A stretch of 50,066 nucleotides of DNA from Chloroflexota bacterium. GTDB taxonomy: Bacteria; Chloroflexota; Anaerolineae; J036; Brachytrichaceae. This document shows positions 7,521 through 17,317 of this stretch, piece after piece. Under the pieces are notes generated by a model. That model saw only the letters and a program-made list of their open reading frames with translations, ran no database searches and was not told the DNA's origin. The position numbers and the translations under genes are program-made. The stretch spans positions 1 to 50,066 of the forward strand of contig JAUQQA010000014.1 of NCBI GenBank assembly GCA_030550095.1, read 5' to 3'. The stretch's first letter is position 1. Each line of letters opens with the position of its first letter.

Positions 7521-10500
7521 ATGACCGCTAACCGCAGCGTGCGGATCCTGACAGCGATCAGCCTTGTTTTTGGAGGCTGGTCATTGCTTGCCTTTCCGCT
7601 GAGCAGTCCAAGCCGCGCAAGCGCAACCCAACACGCTAACGCCGAGGCTTTGCTCCTCACCGAGCGCGTTGGGGTCCATGCGAGCAGGATGCAACTTTTC
7701 CCCGCAGCCACACCGACGACGCCACCGCTACCGCCAGGATGCGTTCGCCCCATCTACCTGGACGCTTTGGAGCCAGGTTGGCAAAACTGGTCTTGGGGCG
7801 GCACGTACGACCTTGCCCACACAGGCACCGTCTATGAAGGCAATTTCGCCATCGAGGTCAACATGGGTCCCGGCTATGCGGGGCTTTCGTTTCGGGTTGA
7901 CCCAGGCATCCCAGGGAACGCCTATCAGAGCATTCTTTTCTGGGCACACGGCGGCGCGAGCGGCACACGCCAGTTGCAGGTTGTAGTGGAAGAAGGCGAT
8001 TCGGGTCCGCGCACGGCGGCGTTTTACGTGGATGTGCCCGCGGGGAAATGGACGCAGTTCATCGTGCCGCTCAGCGCGTTGGGCAGCCCTGCAACGATCA
8101 AGCGCGTGAACATCGAGGATCGAACGGGCGCAGGGCAACCGACGTTCTACATTGACGCGCTCTGCCTGAGCAGTCTCACCCCGCCACCACCGCCGCCTCC
8201 GCCGCCGGATTGCACCACGCCCGCGTATCTCGACGCGCTCCAGCCCAACTGGCAAAGCTGGTCGTGGGACGGCAGCTACGACTTTGCAAACAGCGCCCCG
8301 GTGTACGAGGGCAACTTCTCCATCGCCGCGACAATCACAAACGCGTACGGCGGTCTTTCGCTGCGCGTCGATCCTGGCTTGCCCAGCAGCAGTTACACCT
8401 CCATCCGCTTTTGGGTACACGGTGGCGCGAGCGGCACGCGCCAGTTGCAGGTCGTGGTGCAGCAGGCGGACGTTGGTCAAGAGACGACGCCCTTTCCCTT
8501 TGACGCGCCCGCTGGCACGTGGACGCAAGTGATCGTGCCGTTAAGCGCGTTGGGCAATCCTGCCACGATCAAGCGCATCAACATTCAAGATCGCAGCGGA
8601 GCGCCGCAGCCCACGTTTTACGTGGATGTGGTGTGTGTGAGCAATGCGCCGCTCCCACCCCCGCCACCACCGCCTCCACCGCCGCCCCCGCCGCCACCGC
8701 CAAGCCCGCCTCCCTCGCGCTCGCCAGGCATTCCTGGCTGCGCTTATACGCTCTACGATGATGCGTTGGCGGATGGCTGGGAGGATTGGTCGTGGAACAC
8801 CAACGTGGCGCGTGAGCATCCATACGCGCTGAGCGGCAAGGCGCTCGCGTTTCAATACCGCGAGGGCTACGCCGGTCTTTCGCTGCGGACGCCCGTCGCA
8901 CTCAGCCGCAGCGACTACGACGCAATTGCGTTTTGGATCAGCGGCGGCGAAGACCCTGGCGTGCGCCAGATCATGTTCTTGGTGCAGAGCGCCGACGACG
9001 GCGCCGAATCGCGCCGTTTCCACATTGACGTGCCCGCGCGCACGTGGAAACAGGTGATCATTCCGCTTGCCTTGCTCCGCAACGTCATCGCCATCAAACG
9101 GCTTAACTTTCAAGAGCGCACAGGGCAAGCGCAAGCGCCCATCTTCCTGGATAACATCTGCTTTTTGCGCGATACGGGCGGCGTGGACTTAAACGGAATG
9201 GTCTTTGTCGAGCCAGGCGATTACCTGATCTTCGACGAGACCACCGGCGAGGATGTGGAGAACTGGTCATGGGACACCGTGATCAGCTTCGCCAATGAGC
9301 AGCCTGCTATCGGCTTGCGCTCGCTTGCTGTGCAGCACCAGAAGGGCTATGCAGGGCTTTCGCTGCGCTTGAAACAAGCGCTCAACGCGGCAGATTTCGG
9401 CGGCATCGTCTTCCGCGTGCACGGTGGCGAGCAGGGACGGCGGCAGCTCGACTTCTTCATTCAGCAGGCCGACGAGGGCGCCGAAAGCCAGCGCATTTCG
9501 TTCGACGTGCCGGCAGGACAGTGGTACGAAGTCGCGATTCCGATCAGCGCGCTCGGCGATGTGCGCGCGATCAAACGCATCAACATGCAGGACGCAACCG
9601 GCAAGCCGCAGCGCTACTTCCTCGATAACCTTGTGCTTGTGCGGCGCGCGGTTTCGCTCACCTTGCCTGCGCCGCGCGTGGCTGAGCCCGCACCAGCATT
9701 AGCTGCGGGCGCGCCTACATTGCCGCAGGGCTTCGTGTACCAAGACGCGCTCGCGCCGGGCTGGGAGAACTGGTCGTGGGAGACGCAAGTGAACTTCACC
9801 AACGCGCAGCCTGCGCTCGGGCGGCGATCCATCGCCGTGCGCTACACGAAAGGCTATGCTGGGCTTTCACTGCGCGCGCCGATCACGTTGAACGCGCGCG
9901 ATTACAGCGCTGTGGTGCTTTGGGTCCACGGCGGTGAGGCTGGTGAGCGTCAGCTGCGCTTCTTTGTGCAGCAAACCGACACCGGCGGCGACTCGCGCGC
10001 GATCCCGATCGAGGCGCCCGCAGGCGTTTGGACCCCGATCACCATTCCGCTCAGCTACCTCGGCGAGCTGACCACGATTAAGCGATTGAACCTGCAAGAG
10101 TTCAGCGGCGCAGAACAGCCCGCGTTCTACGTGGACAACATCCAACTGCTGCGCGAGGCTGCCACCACCACGCTCCCACAACCCAACGTCGGTGCCACCC
10201 CCGAAGGCGGCTTCGTGGTGTATCGCAATGGCTACCTTGCTGACGGGTGGGAGAACTGGTCGTGGGATACGCGCGTGAACTTCCGCAACCGCGAGCCGGT
10301 GTTGTTCAGTTCGCGCTCCCTGGCAGTGCAGAGCAAGGCGGCTGGCGGGCTTTCGCTGCGCGCGCCGATCACGATCGAGACAAGCCGCTACGGCGGCATC
10401 CTGTTCCGCATCTTGGGCGGCGACACACGCCCGCGCCGGTTGCAGCTCTTCTTGCAAACGGCAGACGATGGCGGCGAAACGCCGAGCTTTGTCTTCGATG

Positions 10501-11096
10501 CGACACCGCGACGCTGGTTGACCTTCACCGTGCCATTTAGCGCGTTGGGCAACCCTGCTGTTCTAAAGCGCATCAACATCCAAGACCTGAGTGGCGCTTC
10601 TGAAACCACGTACTACATTGACGAGATCGCGCTGCTGCCACCGCGCGCACAGCCAAGCCCCCCGCGCTCGCCTCACGAGGTGCTCTTCGGCAACATTCTG
10701 GCGCGCGGCTGGCGCGAGACTTCACAGGGCGTGCAAGTCTCGCTGCGCGAGGAGCGCGTTGTGCGCGCGATGTATGCCATCTCGGTGCAAGCGTTGCAGC
10801 CCAACGCTGTGTTTAGGCTGGAGGCAGCGCAGCCGCTGGATGCGCGCGAGTTTGAGGCGCTCTCGTTCTGGGTAAATGGTGGCGCGCAAGGCGTGCAGGG
10901 GTTGCGGGCACGTGTGTACTCAAACCAAGGCACAACGCCCCTAGAGGTGGGCTTCGACGCTCCCGCCAATGCATGGCGCGAGGTGCGTTTGCCGCTCGAA
11001 CGACTTGACACCATACAGGCGTTTGAGATCGTGTCACCTGCGGGGGCACAGTTCTATGCGGATGACATCCGCTTGCTGCGTGCGCGACAGCCGTAG
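7521..11096 (+). CDS. Secreted seven-repeat 'WSW' protein, carbohydrate-binding-like
   Basis: A 1191-residue exported protein with a signal peptide (about 1-36). The body is seven ~140-residue repeats starting near residues 77, 233, 407, 562, 737, 897 and 1052. Each begins DALxPGWxNWSWxT, continues YAGLSLR, then FWVHGGxxGxRQLxxxxQ, then VPAGxWxxxxxPLSALGxxxxIKRxNxQ, and ends FYVDNIxLL. This is a jelly-roll-like pattern reminiscent of carbohydrate-binding domains. Repeat 7 has lost the WSW core. Proline runs (residues ~221-229 and ~379-400) separate repeats 1-2 and 2-3. No catalytic domain or wall anchor is evident. I do not recognise a named family. Position after GH130 and before an importer suggests glycan capture. 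AGAGGGA precedes the ATG. Confidence 0.8.
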   Translation: MTANRSVRILTAISLVFGGWSLLAFPLSSPSRASATQHANAEALLLTERVGVHASRMQLFPAATPTTPPLPPGCVRPIYLDALEPGWQNWSWGGTYDLAHTGTVYEGNFAIEVNMGPGYAGLSFRVDPGIPGNAYQSILFWAHGGASGTRQLQVVVEEGDSGPRTAAFYVDVPAGKWTQFIVPLSALGSPATIKRVNIEDRTGAGQPTFYIDALCLSSLTPPPPPPPPPDCTTPAYLDALQPNWQSWSWDGSYDFANSAPVYEGNFSIAATITNAYGGLSLRVDPGLPSSSYTSIRFWVHGGASGTRQLQVVVQQADVGQETTPFPFDAPAGTWTQVIVPLSALGNPATIKRINIQDRSGAPQPTFYVDVVCVSNAPLPPPPPPPPPPPPPPPPSPPPSRSPGIPGCAYTLYDDALADGWEDWSWNTNVAREHPYALSGKALAFQYREGYAGLSLRTPVALSRSDYDAIAFWISGGEDPGVRQIMFLVQSADDGAESRRFHIDVPARTWKQVIIPLALLRNVIAIKRLNFQERTGQAQAPIFLDNICFLRDTGGVDLNGMVFVEPGDYLIFDETTGEDVENWSWDTVISFANEQPAIGLRSLAVQHQKGYAGLSLRLKQALNAADFGGIVFRVHGGEQGRRQLDFFIQQADEGAESQRISFDVPAGQWYEVAIPISALGDVRAIKRINMQDATGKPQRYFLDNLVLVRRAVSLTLPAPRVAEPAPALAAGAPTLPQGFVYQDALAPGWENWSWETQVNFTNAQPALGRRSIAVRYTKGYAGLSLRAPITLNARDYSAVVLWVHGGEAGERQLRFFVQQTDTGGDSRAIPIEAPAGVWTPITIPLSYLGELTTIKRLNLQEFSGAEQPAFYVDNIQLLREAATTTLPQPNVGATPEGGFVVYRNGYLADGWENWSWDTRVNFRNREPVLFSSRSLAVQSKAAGGLSLRAPITIETSRYGGILFRILGGDTRPRRLQLFLQTADDGGETPSFVFDATPRRWLTFTVPFSALGNPAVLKRINIQDLSGASETTYYIDEIALLPPRAQPSPPRSPHEVLFGNILARGWRETSQGVQVSLREERVVRAMYAISVQALQPNAVFRLEAAQPLDAREFEALSFWVNGGAQGVQGLRARVYSNQGTTPLEVGFDAPANAWREVRLPLERLDTIQAFEIVSPAGAQFYADDIRLLRARQP
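8182..8722 (+). repeat. Two proline-codon (CCN) runs forming linkers
   Basis: Runs of CCG/CCA/CCT/CCC codons at 8182-8208 and about 8656-8722 encode the poly-proline linkers between repeats 1-2 and 2-3 of the WSW protein. The second run is long enough to vary in length between strains or to be misassembled. Confidence 0.75.
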
Positions 11097-11139
11097 GCTG
11101 TGCTTGATCCAACTCTGTGGAGACCAAGGGAGGACAGCG

Positions 11140-14100
11140 ATGCGATTCAGATACCTTGCAAGATTCGCAGTAATCGCTATTGCAGCATTTGCAGCGGCAT
11201 GGCTTGCGCGCCAAGCCTCTGCAGCCACGATCACCGTGACGCTAGACTTCGACCGTTTTGACGGGTCAGCGACCAGCGGCTGCTCGCTGCGCGAAGCGAT
11301 CCAGTCGGCAAACACGAATGCGGCGTTTGCAGGCTGCCAAGCGAGTGGCGCATTTGGCGACGACGTGATCGTGTTTGATAGCGCCGTGAGCACGGTGTCC
11401 ATCACGCGCACGGTGAGTGGTGGGAACAACGACAACGAAGACGGCGACCTCGATGTTTACGTGGGGAGCATCAGCGGCACGCTCACCATCCGTGGTCCGG
11501 TGACGGTGGAGGTGCAAGGGCTTTTTGACCGTGCCTTTGACGTGTATCCCGATGGCTCAGACCAAGGCACGTTCACGCTAGAGCAGGTCACCGTGCGCGG
11601 CGGCGACTTGCGCTTGGGGCCAACGACGGACAACACGACCGTGAGCAGCGCGCAGCTTGAATGCGTGTACGGCGGCGGCGGCGTGCGCCTAAACGCGGGA
11701 GTGAAGGGCGTGCTGGACGGCGCAGCGGTGCGCGAAAACAAAGCTGCATACGCGGGCGGCGGGATCTGTGTGCAGGCTGGGGCGTCGTTGGTGATGAGTG
11801 GGACGCGCGTGCTCTCGAACACGGTGGGCTTGGCGGGCAACCAGCAAGTGGACTATGTGCTCGGCGGCGGCGGGATTTGGAGCAGTGGCGCGTTGGTGAT
11901 CACCAACGGCGAGGTGTTGCACAACCGTGCAGTGCTCAGCGGCGGGTTCTACGGGTTTGCTGGCGGTGGCGGGATTGGCATCGTGACGGGCAGCCTGCAC
12001 ATCGTTGGCGGCGTGATCGGCGACAACACCGTGACGCAGAACGCGCCCGACCCGTACGAGGCGCAAGGCGGCGGCATCGTCGCACTGCGGTTGGACTCGA
12101 CGCCGGCAGAAGTGACGCTCGACGGCGTGCGCGTCGAAGGCAACCGCGTGCTGAGTGGGGCTTTCTCCTATGGCGGTGGTGTGGCGCTGTTGCAGGGTGT
12201 GCGCGCCGTCATCACGAACAACGCGGTGATCTCGGACAACGCGGTGAGCGCGCTGCAAAGCCTGCACGGCGGCGGCATCGCGGTGGGGCTTTTGTATCAG
12301 CCGAGCGGCTATCTTGCGCCGAGCGTCGAAATACACGGCGCAAAGGTGCACAACAATCGGGTGACCGCGACGGCGGATGCGCTCGCCGGGGTGATAACGC
12401 CCACAGCCTTCGGTGGCGGCGTGTTCCTCGGGCAAGGGGTGGTCTTCACCGTCACACAGGTGGAGATCGAGAAGAACACCGTGCTTTACGCAGGCACCAC
12501 GCCGACCAATACGAACGCTTTCGGCGGCGGGATGAGCCTCTTCGCGCATGGCGGCGGCGTTGTAAGCAGCTCCGTGCTGCGCGGCAACGTCGTGCGCGGC
12601 TTTCGCTTTGTCGGCGGCGGTGGCGTGCACATCGGCGGCAGCGGCGCACAAATTCGGGAGACGACGCTTGCCGAGAACGCGGCGGAATCCTCGAGCGACA
12701 GCGCGGCGGGCGTGCTCGGCGGTGGTGCTTATATCAACAGGGGCGAGACGCTGCTCGAGGATGTGCGCGTGCTGACCAACGTGATCACCGGCACGCAATT
12801 CGCCAGCGGCGGTGGCGTTGCCGTGGACGACACCCTGCGCGCCAAGGGATTGACAGCGCGCGGCAACCGTGCCCGTGTCGGCGGCGGGCTTTTCGTGAAT
12901 GGGAGCGGCAGCGCGTTCGTAGAAGCAAGCCGCTTTGAGGAAAATACTGCGGCGAGCGATGGTGGAGGCGTGGGTGTAGATGGCAAACTGAGCATCACTG
13001 CGACGTTGGTCACAAGCAACACTGCGCTGCAAGGCGGCGGCATGGCGGTCGGCGGCAGCGCGGAGATGCGTGCGCGCGCGCTTACCCTCACGCACAACGT
13101 GGCTGATGGCACCAGCTTTGCGCAGGGTGGCGGGTTGTTTGGCGGCGGCGACGTCTTCCTTGCAGAGAGCGTGATCGCGCACAACCACGCGCAAGCACCG
13201 AATTACGCTGCGGGCGGCGGTGTGTATCGCTACGGTGGTAACTTCCACCTCGGCGATTCCACGCTTAGCGACAACTTTGCCACCAGCGGCGGCGATGTGA
13301 AAGCCGGCGGCTGGTACGGCGCCAACAGCACAGGCTTTTTCACCAACGTGGTGATCGCGCGCAACGTCGCCTCGGCGACCAACTTCGTCTTCGGCGGCGC
13401 GATCTGGATCACGCAGACGACGCTCACGCTCTCGAACGTGGACCTGCTCACGAACACGGTGCGCTCGCAGAACCAGATCGCCAAAGGCGGTGCCATCGCG
13501 CAGGAGTTGGATGCGCGCGTTGTGCTGATCGACAGCCGTGTGGTCAACAACCAAGCGCACTCGGCAAACAACAACGCTTACTCGGGTGGCTTTGACGTTG
13601 GGAACAAAGCGACGTTGCTTATCACGGCGTCGCGCATTGTGAGCAACGCAGCAATTGGCGGCAACGACAGCGGCAGCGGCGGCATCGGCAACCAAGGCAC
13701 GGTGCGCTTGATCACCACCACGCTCAGCCGCAACGCGGTGCTCAGCGCGACGACAAGCCAACCAATCGGCGCAGGTGGTGGCATCGGCAACGGCGGCGTG
13801 CTGCACATCGAGGCGTCGAGCATTGTGAGCAACGTGGCGAGCACGGGCGCAGGGATCAACACCTACGGCAACGCCGAGACGCACATCCTGAACAGCACGC
13901 TAAGCGGCAACCAGGCGAGCAGCACGGGGATCGGCGGCGCGATCTTGACGGGCACTGCGCGCCTCACGCACACCACGGTTGCTAGCAACACAGGCGTCGG
14001 CCTTGCCCTTGGCGGGAGCGCTTTGGTCGTCCGCGCGACTGCGGTAGCGCATCACACTGGCGGCAATTGCGCTAATTGGGGCGGCAGCGTGAGCAATAGC

Positions 14101-14391
14101 GATTACAGCGTGAGCGACGATGCAACCTGTGCGAGCTTCTTCGTGGGCACAAACGCGCTGAACAACGCTGCGTTCACGCGCCTCGCACCGTTGGCGCTGC
14201 ATTTAGGCACGGGCACGTGGTATCACGCGACGCTCGTCGGCAGCGTGTTGCACGAGCGCGTGCCAGCAGGCGATTGCCCTGCGACAGACCAACTCGGGCA
14301 GCCGCGTCCAGGTGTGGCGGCTTGCGATACGGGCGCGTTCGAGTTGCAAAGCTTCTTCCGCGTCTTCGCGCCGATCGTGCGCCGACAGTGA
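11140..14391 (+). CDS. Secreted CSLREA-domain parallel beta-helix protein
   Basis: A 1083-residue exported protein. A signal peptide covers about 1-29 (FAVIAIAAFAAAWLARQASA). The CSLREA motif follows (GCSLREAIQSANTN, near residues 47-60). The rest is a right-handed parallel beta-helix with many GGG-rich coils of the form 'xxNxAxxGGGxxV', as in adhesin-like and Chlamydia Pmp-like proteins. The C-terminus ends RVFAPIVRRQ, like the hydrophobic-Pro-hydrophobic-Arg motif seen in other secreted proteins here. No catalytic pectinase residues are recognisable, so the role is probably surface binding. The ATG at 11140 has AAGGGAGG 6 bases upstream; the open frame starting at 10969 overlaps the previous gene and is rejected. 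Confidence 0.85.
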   Translation: MRFRYLARFAVIAIAAFAAAWLARQASAATITVTLDFDRFDGSATSGCSLREAIQSANTNAAFAGCQASGAFGDDVIVFDSAVSTVSITRTVSGGNNDNEDGDLDVYVGSISGTLTIRGPVTVEVQGLFDRAFDVYPDGSDQGTFTLEQVTVRGGDLRLGPTTDNTTVSSAQLECVYGGGGVRLNAGVKGVLDGAAVRENKAAYAGGGICVQAGASLVMSGTRVLSNTVGLAGNQQVDYVLGGGGIWSSGALVITNGEVLHNRAVLSGGFYGFAGGGGIGIVTGSLHIVGGVIGDNTVTQNAPDPYEAQGGGIVALRLDSTPAEVTLDGVRVEGNRVLSGAFSYGGGVALLQGVRAVITNNAVISDNAVSALQSLHGGGIAVGLLYQPSGYLAPSVEIHGAKVHNNRVTATADALAGVITPTAFGGGVFLGQGVVFTVTQVEIEKNTVLYAGTTPTNTNAFGGGMSLFAHGGGVVSSSVLRGNVVRGFRFVGGGGVHIGGSGAQIRETTLAENAAESSSDSAAGVLGGGAYINRGETLLEDVRVLTNVITGTQFASGGGVAVDDTLRAKGLTARGNRARVGGGLFVNGSGSAFVEASRFEENTAASDGGGVGVDGKLSITATLVTSNTALQGGGMAVGGSAEMRARALTLTHNVADGTSFAQGGGLFGGGDVFLAESVIAHNHAQAPNYAAGGGVYRYGGNFHLGDSTLSDNFATSGGDVKAGGWYGANSTGFFTNVVIARNVASATNFVFGGAIWITQTTLTLSNVDLLTNTVRSQNQIAKGGAIAQELDARVVLIDSRVVNNQAHSANNNAYSGGFDVGNKATLLITASRIVSNAAIGGNDSGSGGIGNQGTVRLITTTLSRNAVLSATTSQPIGAGGGIGNGGVLHIEASSIVSNVASTGAGINTYGNAETHILNSTLSGNQASSTGIGGAILTGTARLTHTTVASNTGVGLALGGSALVVRATAVAHHTGGNCANWGGSVSNSDYSVSDDATCASFFVGTNALNNAAFTRLAPLALHLGTGTWYHATLVGSVLHERVPAGDCPATDQLGQPRPGVAACDTGAFELQSFFRVFAPIVRRQ

Positions 14392-14400
14392 ATTGAGAGG

Positions 14401-14432
14401 GGGTGGGTTGGGATCGCGATCCCAACCCACCC
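14401..14432. terminator. Perfect 32-base palindrome, hairpin/terminator-like
   Basis: Each 16-base arm is GGGTGGGTTGGGATCG and its exact complement, with no spacer. It lies 9 bases after the beta-helix stop and 30 bases before the binding-protein start. No T-run follows. It could end or trim the upstream transcript, stabilise the binding-protein mRNA, or bind a protein. Confidence 0.6.
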
Positions 14433-14462
14433 ATGTCATGTGAGTGAGGAGGTTGTGAAGCC

Positions 14463-16292
14463 GTGAAAACGAAGTTCACTCGTCGTCAACTCCTGCGCGC
14501 AAGCGCGCTCGCCGGCTTGGGTGCGCTTGCGGCGGCTTGTGGTGGGGGCGCAGCGCCAGAGCCAACGCAGCCAGAGGTCGCCCCGACGGAGGCGCTCGAG
14601 CCTATTCCTGGCGCGCCTAGCGAGCGCCCACGCGCGCCGGTCAACTTAAAGGAAGTGCCGCGCAATCGCACGCTCATTGTGAATTACGGCGGTGCCGGCG
14701 GGCAATACACCAACCAAGGCATCACCAACCCATGGGCGATCGGCTTCAATCATCAAGAGGGCAACGCGCTGCTGTGGGAGCCGCTGTTCTACTACTCGGT
14801 GTTCGCCAACAAGGAGATCCCTTGGCTTGCCGAGAGCGGCGAGTACAACGAGGACTACACCGAGCTCACCATCAAAATGCGCCCTGGCGCGGAGTGGAGC
14901 GACGGCGTGCCGATCACCTCAGCCGATGTGAAGTACACGCTCGACACGCTGATCGAGAACGACGCGCTCAACTACCATGCGCAGGTCGCCGAGGCGGTCA
15001 AGGAAGTGCAGGCACCCGACGAGCGCACAGTGATCATCCGCTTCAACAAGCCCAGCCCGCGCTTCAAGTTCGAGATCCTCAGCTTGAAGTTCGACACCGG
15101 CATCCCAATCCTGCCCAAGCACGTGATGGAGCAGATGTATGACGTGGTGGCGGTGCCAGGCGATGACGACATGGTGCATAGCGGCATGTTCAACACGGTG
15201 CAGACGCCGCAGCAGAAAATTTTTGACCTGCGCGAGGACTGGTGGGGCTTCAAGACCGGCTTCCAGAAGAAGCCCGATGTGGAGCGTGTGCTGATGATCC
15301 CGATCAGCGACATGACCACCACAGCGCAGCGCGTGGTGAACAACGAAGTGGACGCCACGTTGGACATGCGCCCTTCGCTGATCCGCAGCGTGGTGGAGCA
15401 AAACCCCAAGATCATCACGCACACAGGGCGCCAGGAGCCGCTCGGCTACGTGGATTGGTGGCCTAACTCGTTGTGGGTGAACACGCAGCTCCCGCCCTAC
15501 AACAACCCTGACGTGCGCTGGGCGATCAGCTTAGCGCTGGATCGCGACACGATTGACCGTTTCGTCTTCAACGGCGTCAAGCTCACCACCATCTTCCCGT
15601 ATCCAGAGTATGAGCCGCTGAAGCCTTACCTGGATCGCGTGCGCCCACGTGGCGAGGCGTTGGGCGCGGGGCGCTTCAGCCTTGAGGAGAGCGCTGCACG
15701 GATGCAGCGCGCTGGCTTCACCAAAGACGCTGAGGGCTTCTGGGTGAAAGACGGTCAGCGCGTCAACGCCACCATCCACGGCTTCGAGGTGATTCACGCC
15801 GACATCGCGCCCATTTTGGTAGAGATGCTGCGCCGCGGCGGCTTTGAGGCCTCGGTGAACTTCGGCACCGACGCCTTCCAGCGCATGGTGGATGGACAGC
15901 CCGGGCTTTACCTTTACGGCCACGGCGGCAGCTTGATTGACCCTTACGCCACCCTGGAGCTATATCACAGCCGCTCCAGCCAGCCGACGCAGGCGGGCAT
16001 TGGCGGGAGCAACCGCTTCTCGCGCTACAACAACCCTGAGTTCGACCGCGTCGTGGACGAGATGAGCGTGATCCCGCCCGGCGACTCGCGCCTCAACGCG
16101 CTGTTTGAAAAGGCGATGGACATCTACTGGGGCGAGATGATTGACATCCCGCTCATCCAGTGGCTTCACCGCATCCCCTACAACACCACTTACTGGACCA
16201 ACTGGCCCACGCAGGAGAACCCGTATCTGAACGGCGCGTTTTGGCACTACACCTTCCCGTTGCTGGTGCTTAACTTGAAGGCGGCTGCGTAA
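14463..16292 (+). CDS. ABC importer solute-binding lipoprotein, family 5
   Basis: A 609-residue extracellular solute-binding protein of the SBP_bac_5 (DppA/OppA-like) family. The N-terminus has twin arginines (TRRQLLRA) and a lipobox LAAAC with Cys26, so it is probably a Tat-exported lipoprotein. The mature domain has family features such as WSDGVPITSADVKYTLD and DVRWAISLALDRD. Members bind peptides, nickel or, in several thermophiles, oligosaccharides; the upstream GH130 and LacI-type genes favour a sugar. The start is GTG, with GAGGAGG at 14446-14452. It leads a five-gene importer operon with both permeases and both ATPases, and follows a strong hairpin that may separate its expression from the beta-helix gene. 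Confidence 0.92.
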   Translation: MKTKFTRRQLLRASALAGLGALAAACGGGAAPEPTQPEVAPTEALEPIPGAPSERPRAPVNLKEVPRNRTLIVNYGGAGGQYTNQGITNPWAIGFNHQEGNALLWEPLFYYSVFANKEIPWLAESGEYNEDYTELTIKMRPGAEWSDGVPITSADVKYTLDTLIENDALNYHAQVAEAVKEVQAPDERTVIIRFNKPSPRFKFEILSLKFDTGIPILPKHVMEQMYDVVAVPGDDDMVHSGMFNTVQTPQQKIFDLREDWWGFKTGFQKKPDVERVLMIPISDMTTTAQRVVNNEVDATLDMRPSLIRSVVEQNPKIITHTGRQEPLGYVDWWPNSLWVNTQLPPYNNPDVRWAISLALDRDTIDRFVFNGVKLTTIFPYPEYEPLKPYLDRVRPRGEALGAGRFSLEESAARMQRAGFTKDAEGFWVKDGQRVNATIHGFEVIHADIAPILVEMLRRGGFEASVNFGTDAFQRMVDGQPGLYLYGHGGSLIDPYATLELYHSRSSQPTQAGIGGSNRFSRYNNPEFDRVVDEMSVIPPGDSRLNALFEKAMDIYWGEMIDIPLIQWLHRIPYNTTYWTNWPTQENPYLNGAFWHYTFPLLVLNLKAAA

Positions 16293-16296
16293 GACG

Positions 16297-17307
16297 ATGC
16301 CACTCGCATACCTTCTGCGGCGCGTTGCGTTCATGATCTTCGTGGTCTGGTCGGCGATCACGCTGCTGTTCTTCTTGCCGCGCCTTTCGCCGATCAACCC
16401 CGTGCGTGAACGCTTCGCGGAGTTACAGCGCTCCACAGGGTGGGCGCCGCGCGATCTCGAGCGTTTGGTGAAGGTGTACGAGGTGAAGTTCGGCTTGAAC
16501 AAGCCGCTGCATGAGCAGTACGTGGATTACATGAGCAGCTTGCTGCGCGGCGACCTCGGCTACTCGATCATGCGCTATCCGCGCACAGTGGGCGATCTCA
16601 TCGCGCAGGCGCTGCCCTGGACGATCGGCTTGCTTAGCGTGACCACGCTGCTCACGTTTGGGATCGGCACCGGCATTGGTGCGCTTGCTGCTTGGCCCCG
16701 CAGCCCGCAATGGGTGAAAGGTCTGGTCACCCCGCTGGTGGTCTTAGCAGCGATCCCGCCATATTTGCTCGGCTTGCTGCTGATTTACTTCATCGCCTTC
16801 CGCGCCAAGCTGCTGCCGATGGGCGGCGCTTACACTTTGGGGCGCTTCACCGGGCCAGAGTTGAGTTTTCCTTTCTTGCTTGACGTGGCGCGACATGCCA
16901 TCTTGCCTGCGCTCTCGCTCATCCTCTCGACGGTGGGCTTTTGGGCGCTGGGGATGCGCGGTATGGGCGTCACCGTGCAGGGCGAGGACTACGTGACGTT
17001 CGCGGAGCACAAAGGCTTAAGCTTGCGGCGTATCTTCTACGCTTACTACGTGCGCAACGCGATCTTGCCGCAGGTGACCGCGCTAGCACTCGCCTTCGGG
17101 AGCATCGTCTCCTCGGGCATTCTCGTCGAATACCTTTACGGTTTCCCTGGGCTTGGCTCGCTGCTGAACGCGGCGATCCTCGCCAACGATTTCTTCGTGA
17201 TCTACGGCATCGGCTTGATCACGATCCTCGCTGTGGCGGTTAGCATGATGGTGGTGGACTTGCTCTATCCGTTGCTCGACCCGCGCATTCGCTACACGCG
17301 CGCATGA
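16297..17307 (+). CDS. ABC importer permease, DppB/OppB-like
   Basis: A 336-residue inner-membrane permease with about six transmembrane segments. The first is at residues 8-28 (VAFMIFVVWSAITLLFFLPR). The cytoplasmic EAA-type coupling loop is EDYVTFAEHKGLSLRRIF, followed by NAILPQVTALA, typical of DppB-type subunits. It pairs with the DppC-like permease 10 bases downstream to form the pore. It starts 4 bases after the binding-protein stop, so tight co-expression is expected. Confidence 0.93.
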   Translation: MPLAYLLRRVAFMIFVVWSAITLLFFLPRLSPINPVRERFAELQRSTGWAPRDLERLVKVYEVKFGLNKPLHEQYVDYMSSLLRGDLGYSIMRYPRTVGDLIAQALPWTIGLLSVTTLLTFGIGTGIGALAAWPRSPQWVKGLVTPLVVLAAIPPYLLGLLLIYFIAFRAKLLPMGGAYTLGRFTGPELSFPFLLDVARHAILPALSLILSTVGFWALGMRGMGVTVQGEDYVTFAEHKGLSLRRIFYAYYVRNAILPQVTALALAFGSIVSSGILVEYLYGFPGLGSLLNAAILANDFFVIYGIGLITILAVAVSMMVVDLLYPLLDPRIRYTRA

Positions 17308-17317
17308 GGTAAACGCA

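Noticed and set aside
11660-13800. Frequent GGCGGCGGC motifs as mobile repeats
   Set aside because: They encode glycine-rich turns of the beta-helix and have irregular spacing.
11689-13884. 731-codon open frame antisense to the beta-helix gene
   Set aside because: High GC and the GGC/GCC repeat pattern of the plus-strand gene remove stops on the other strand; the translation is His/Ala/Arg-rich low complexity with no domain.
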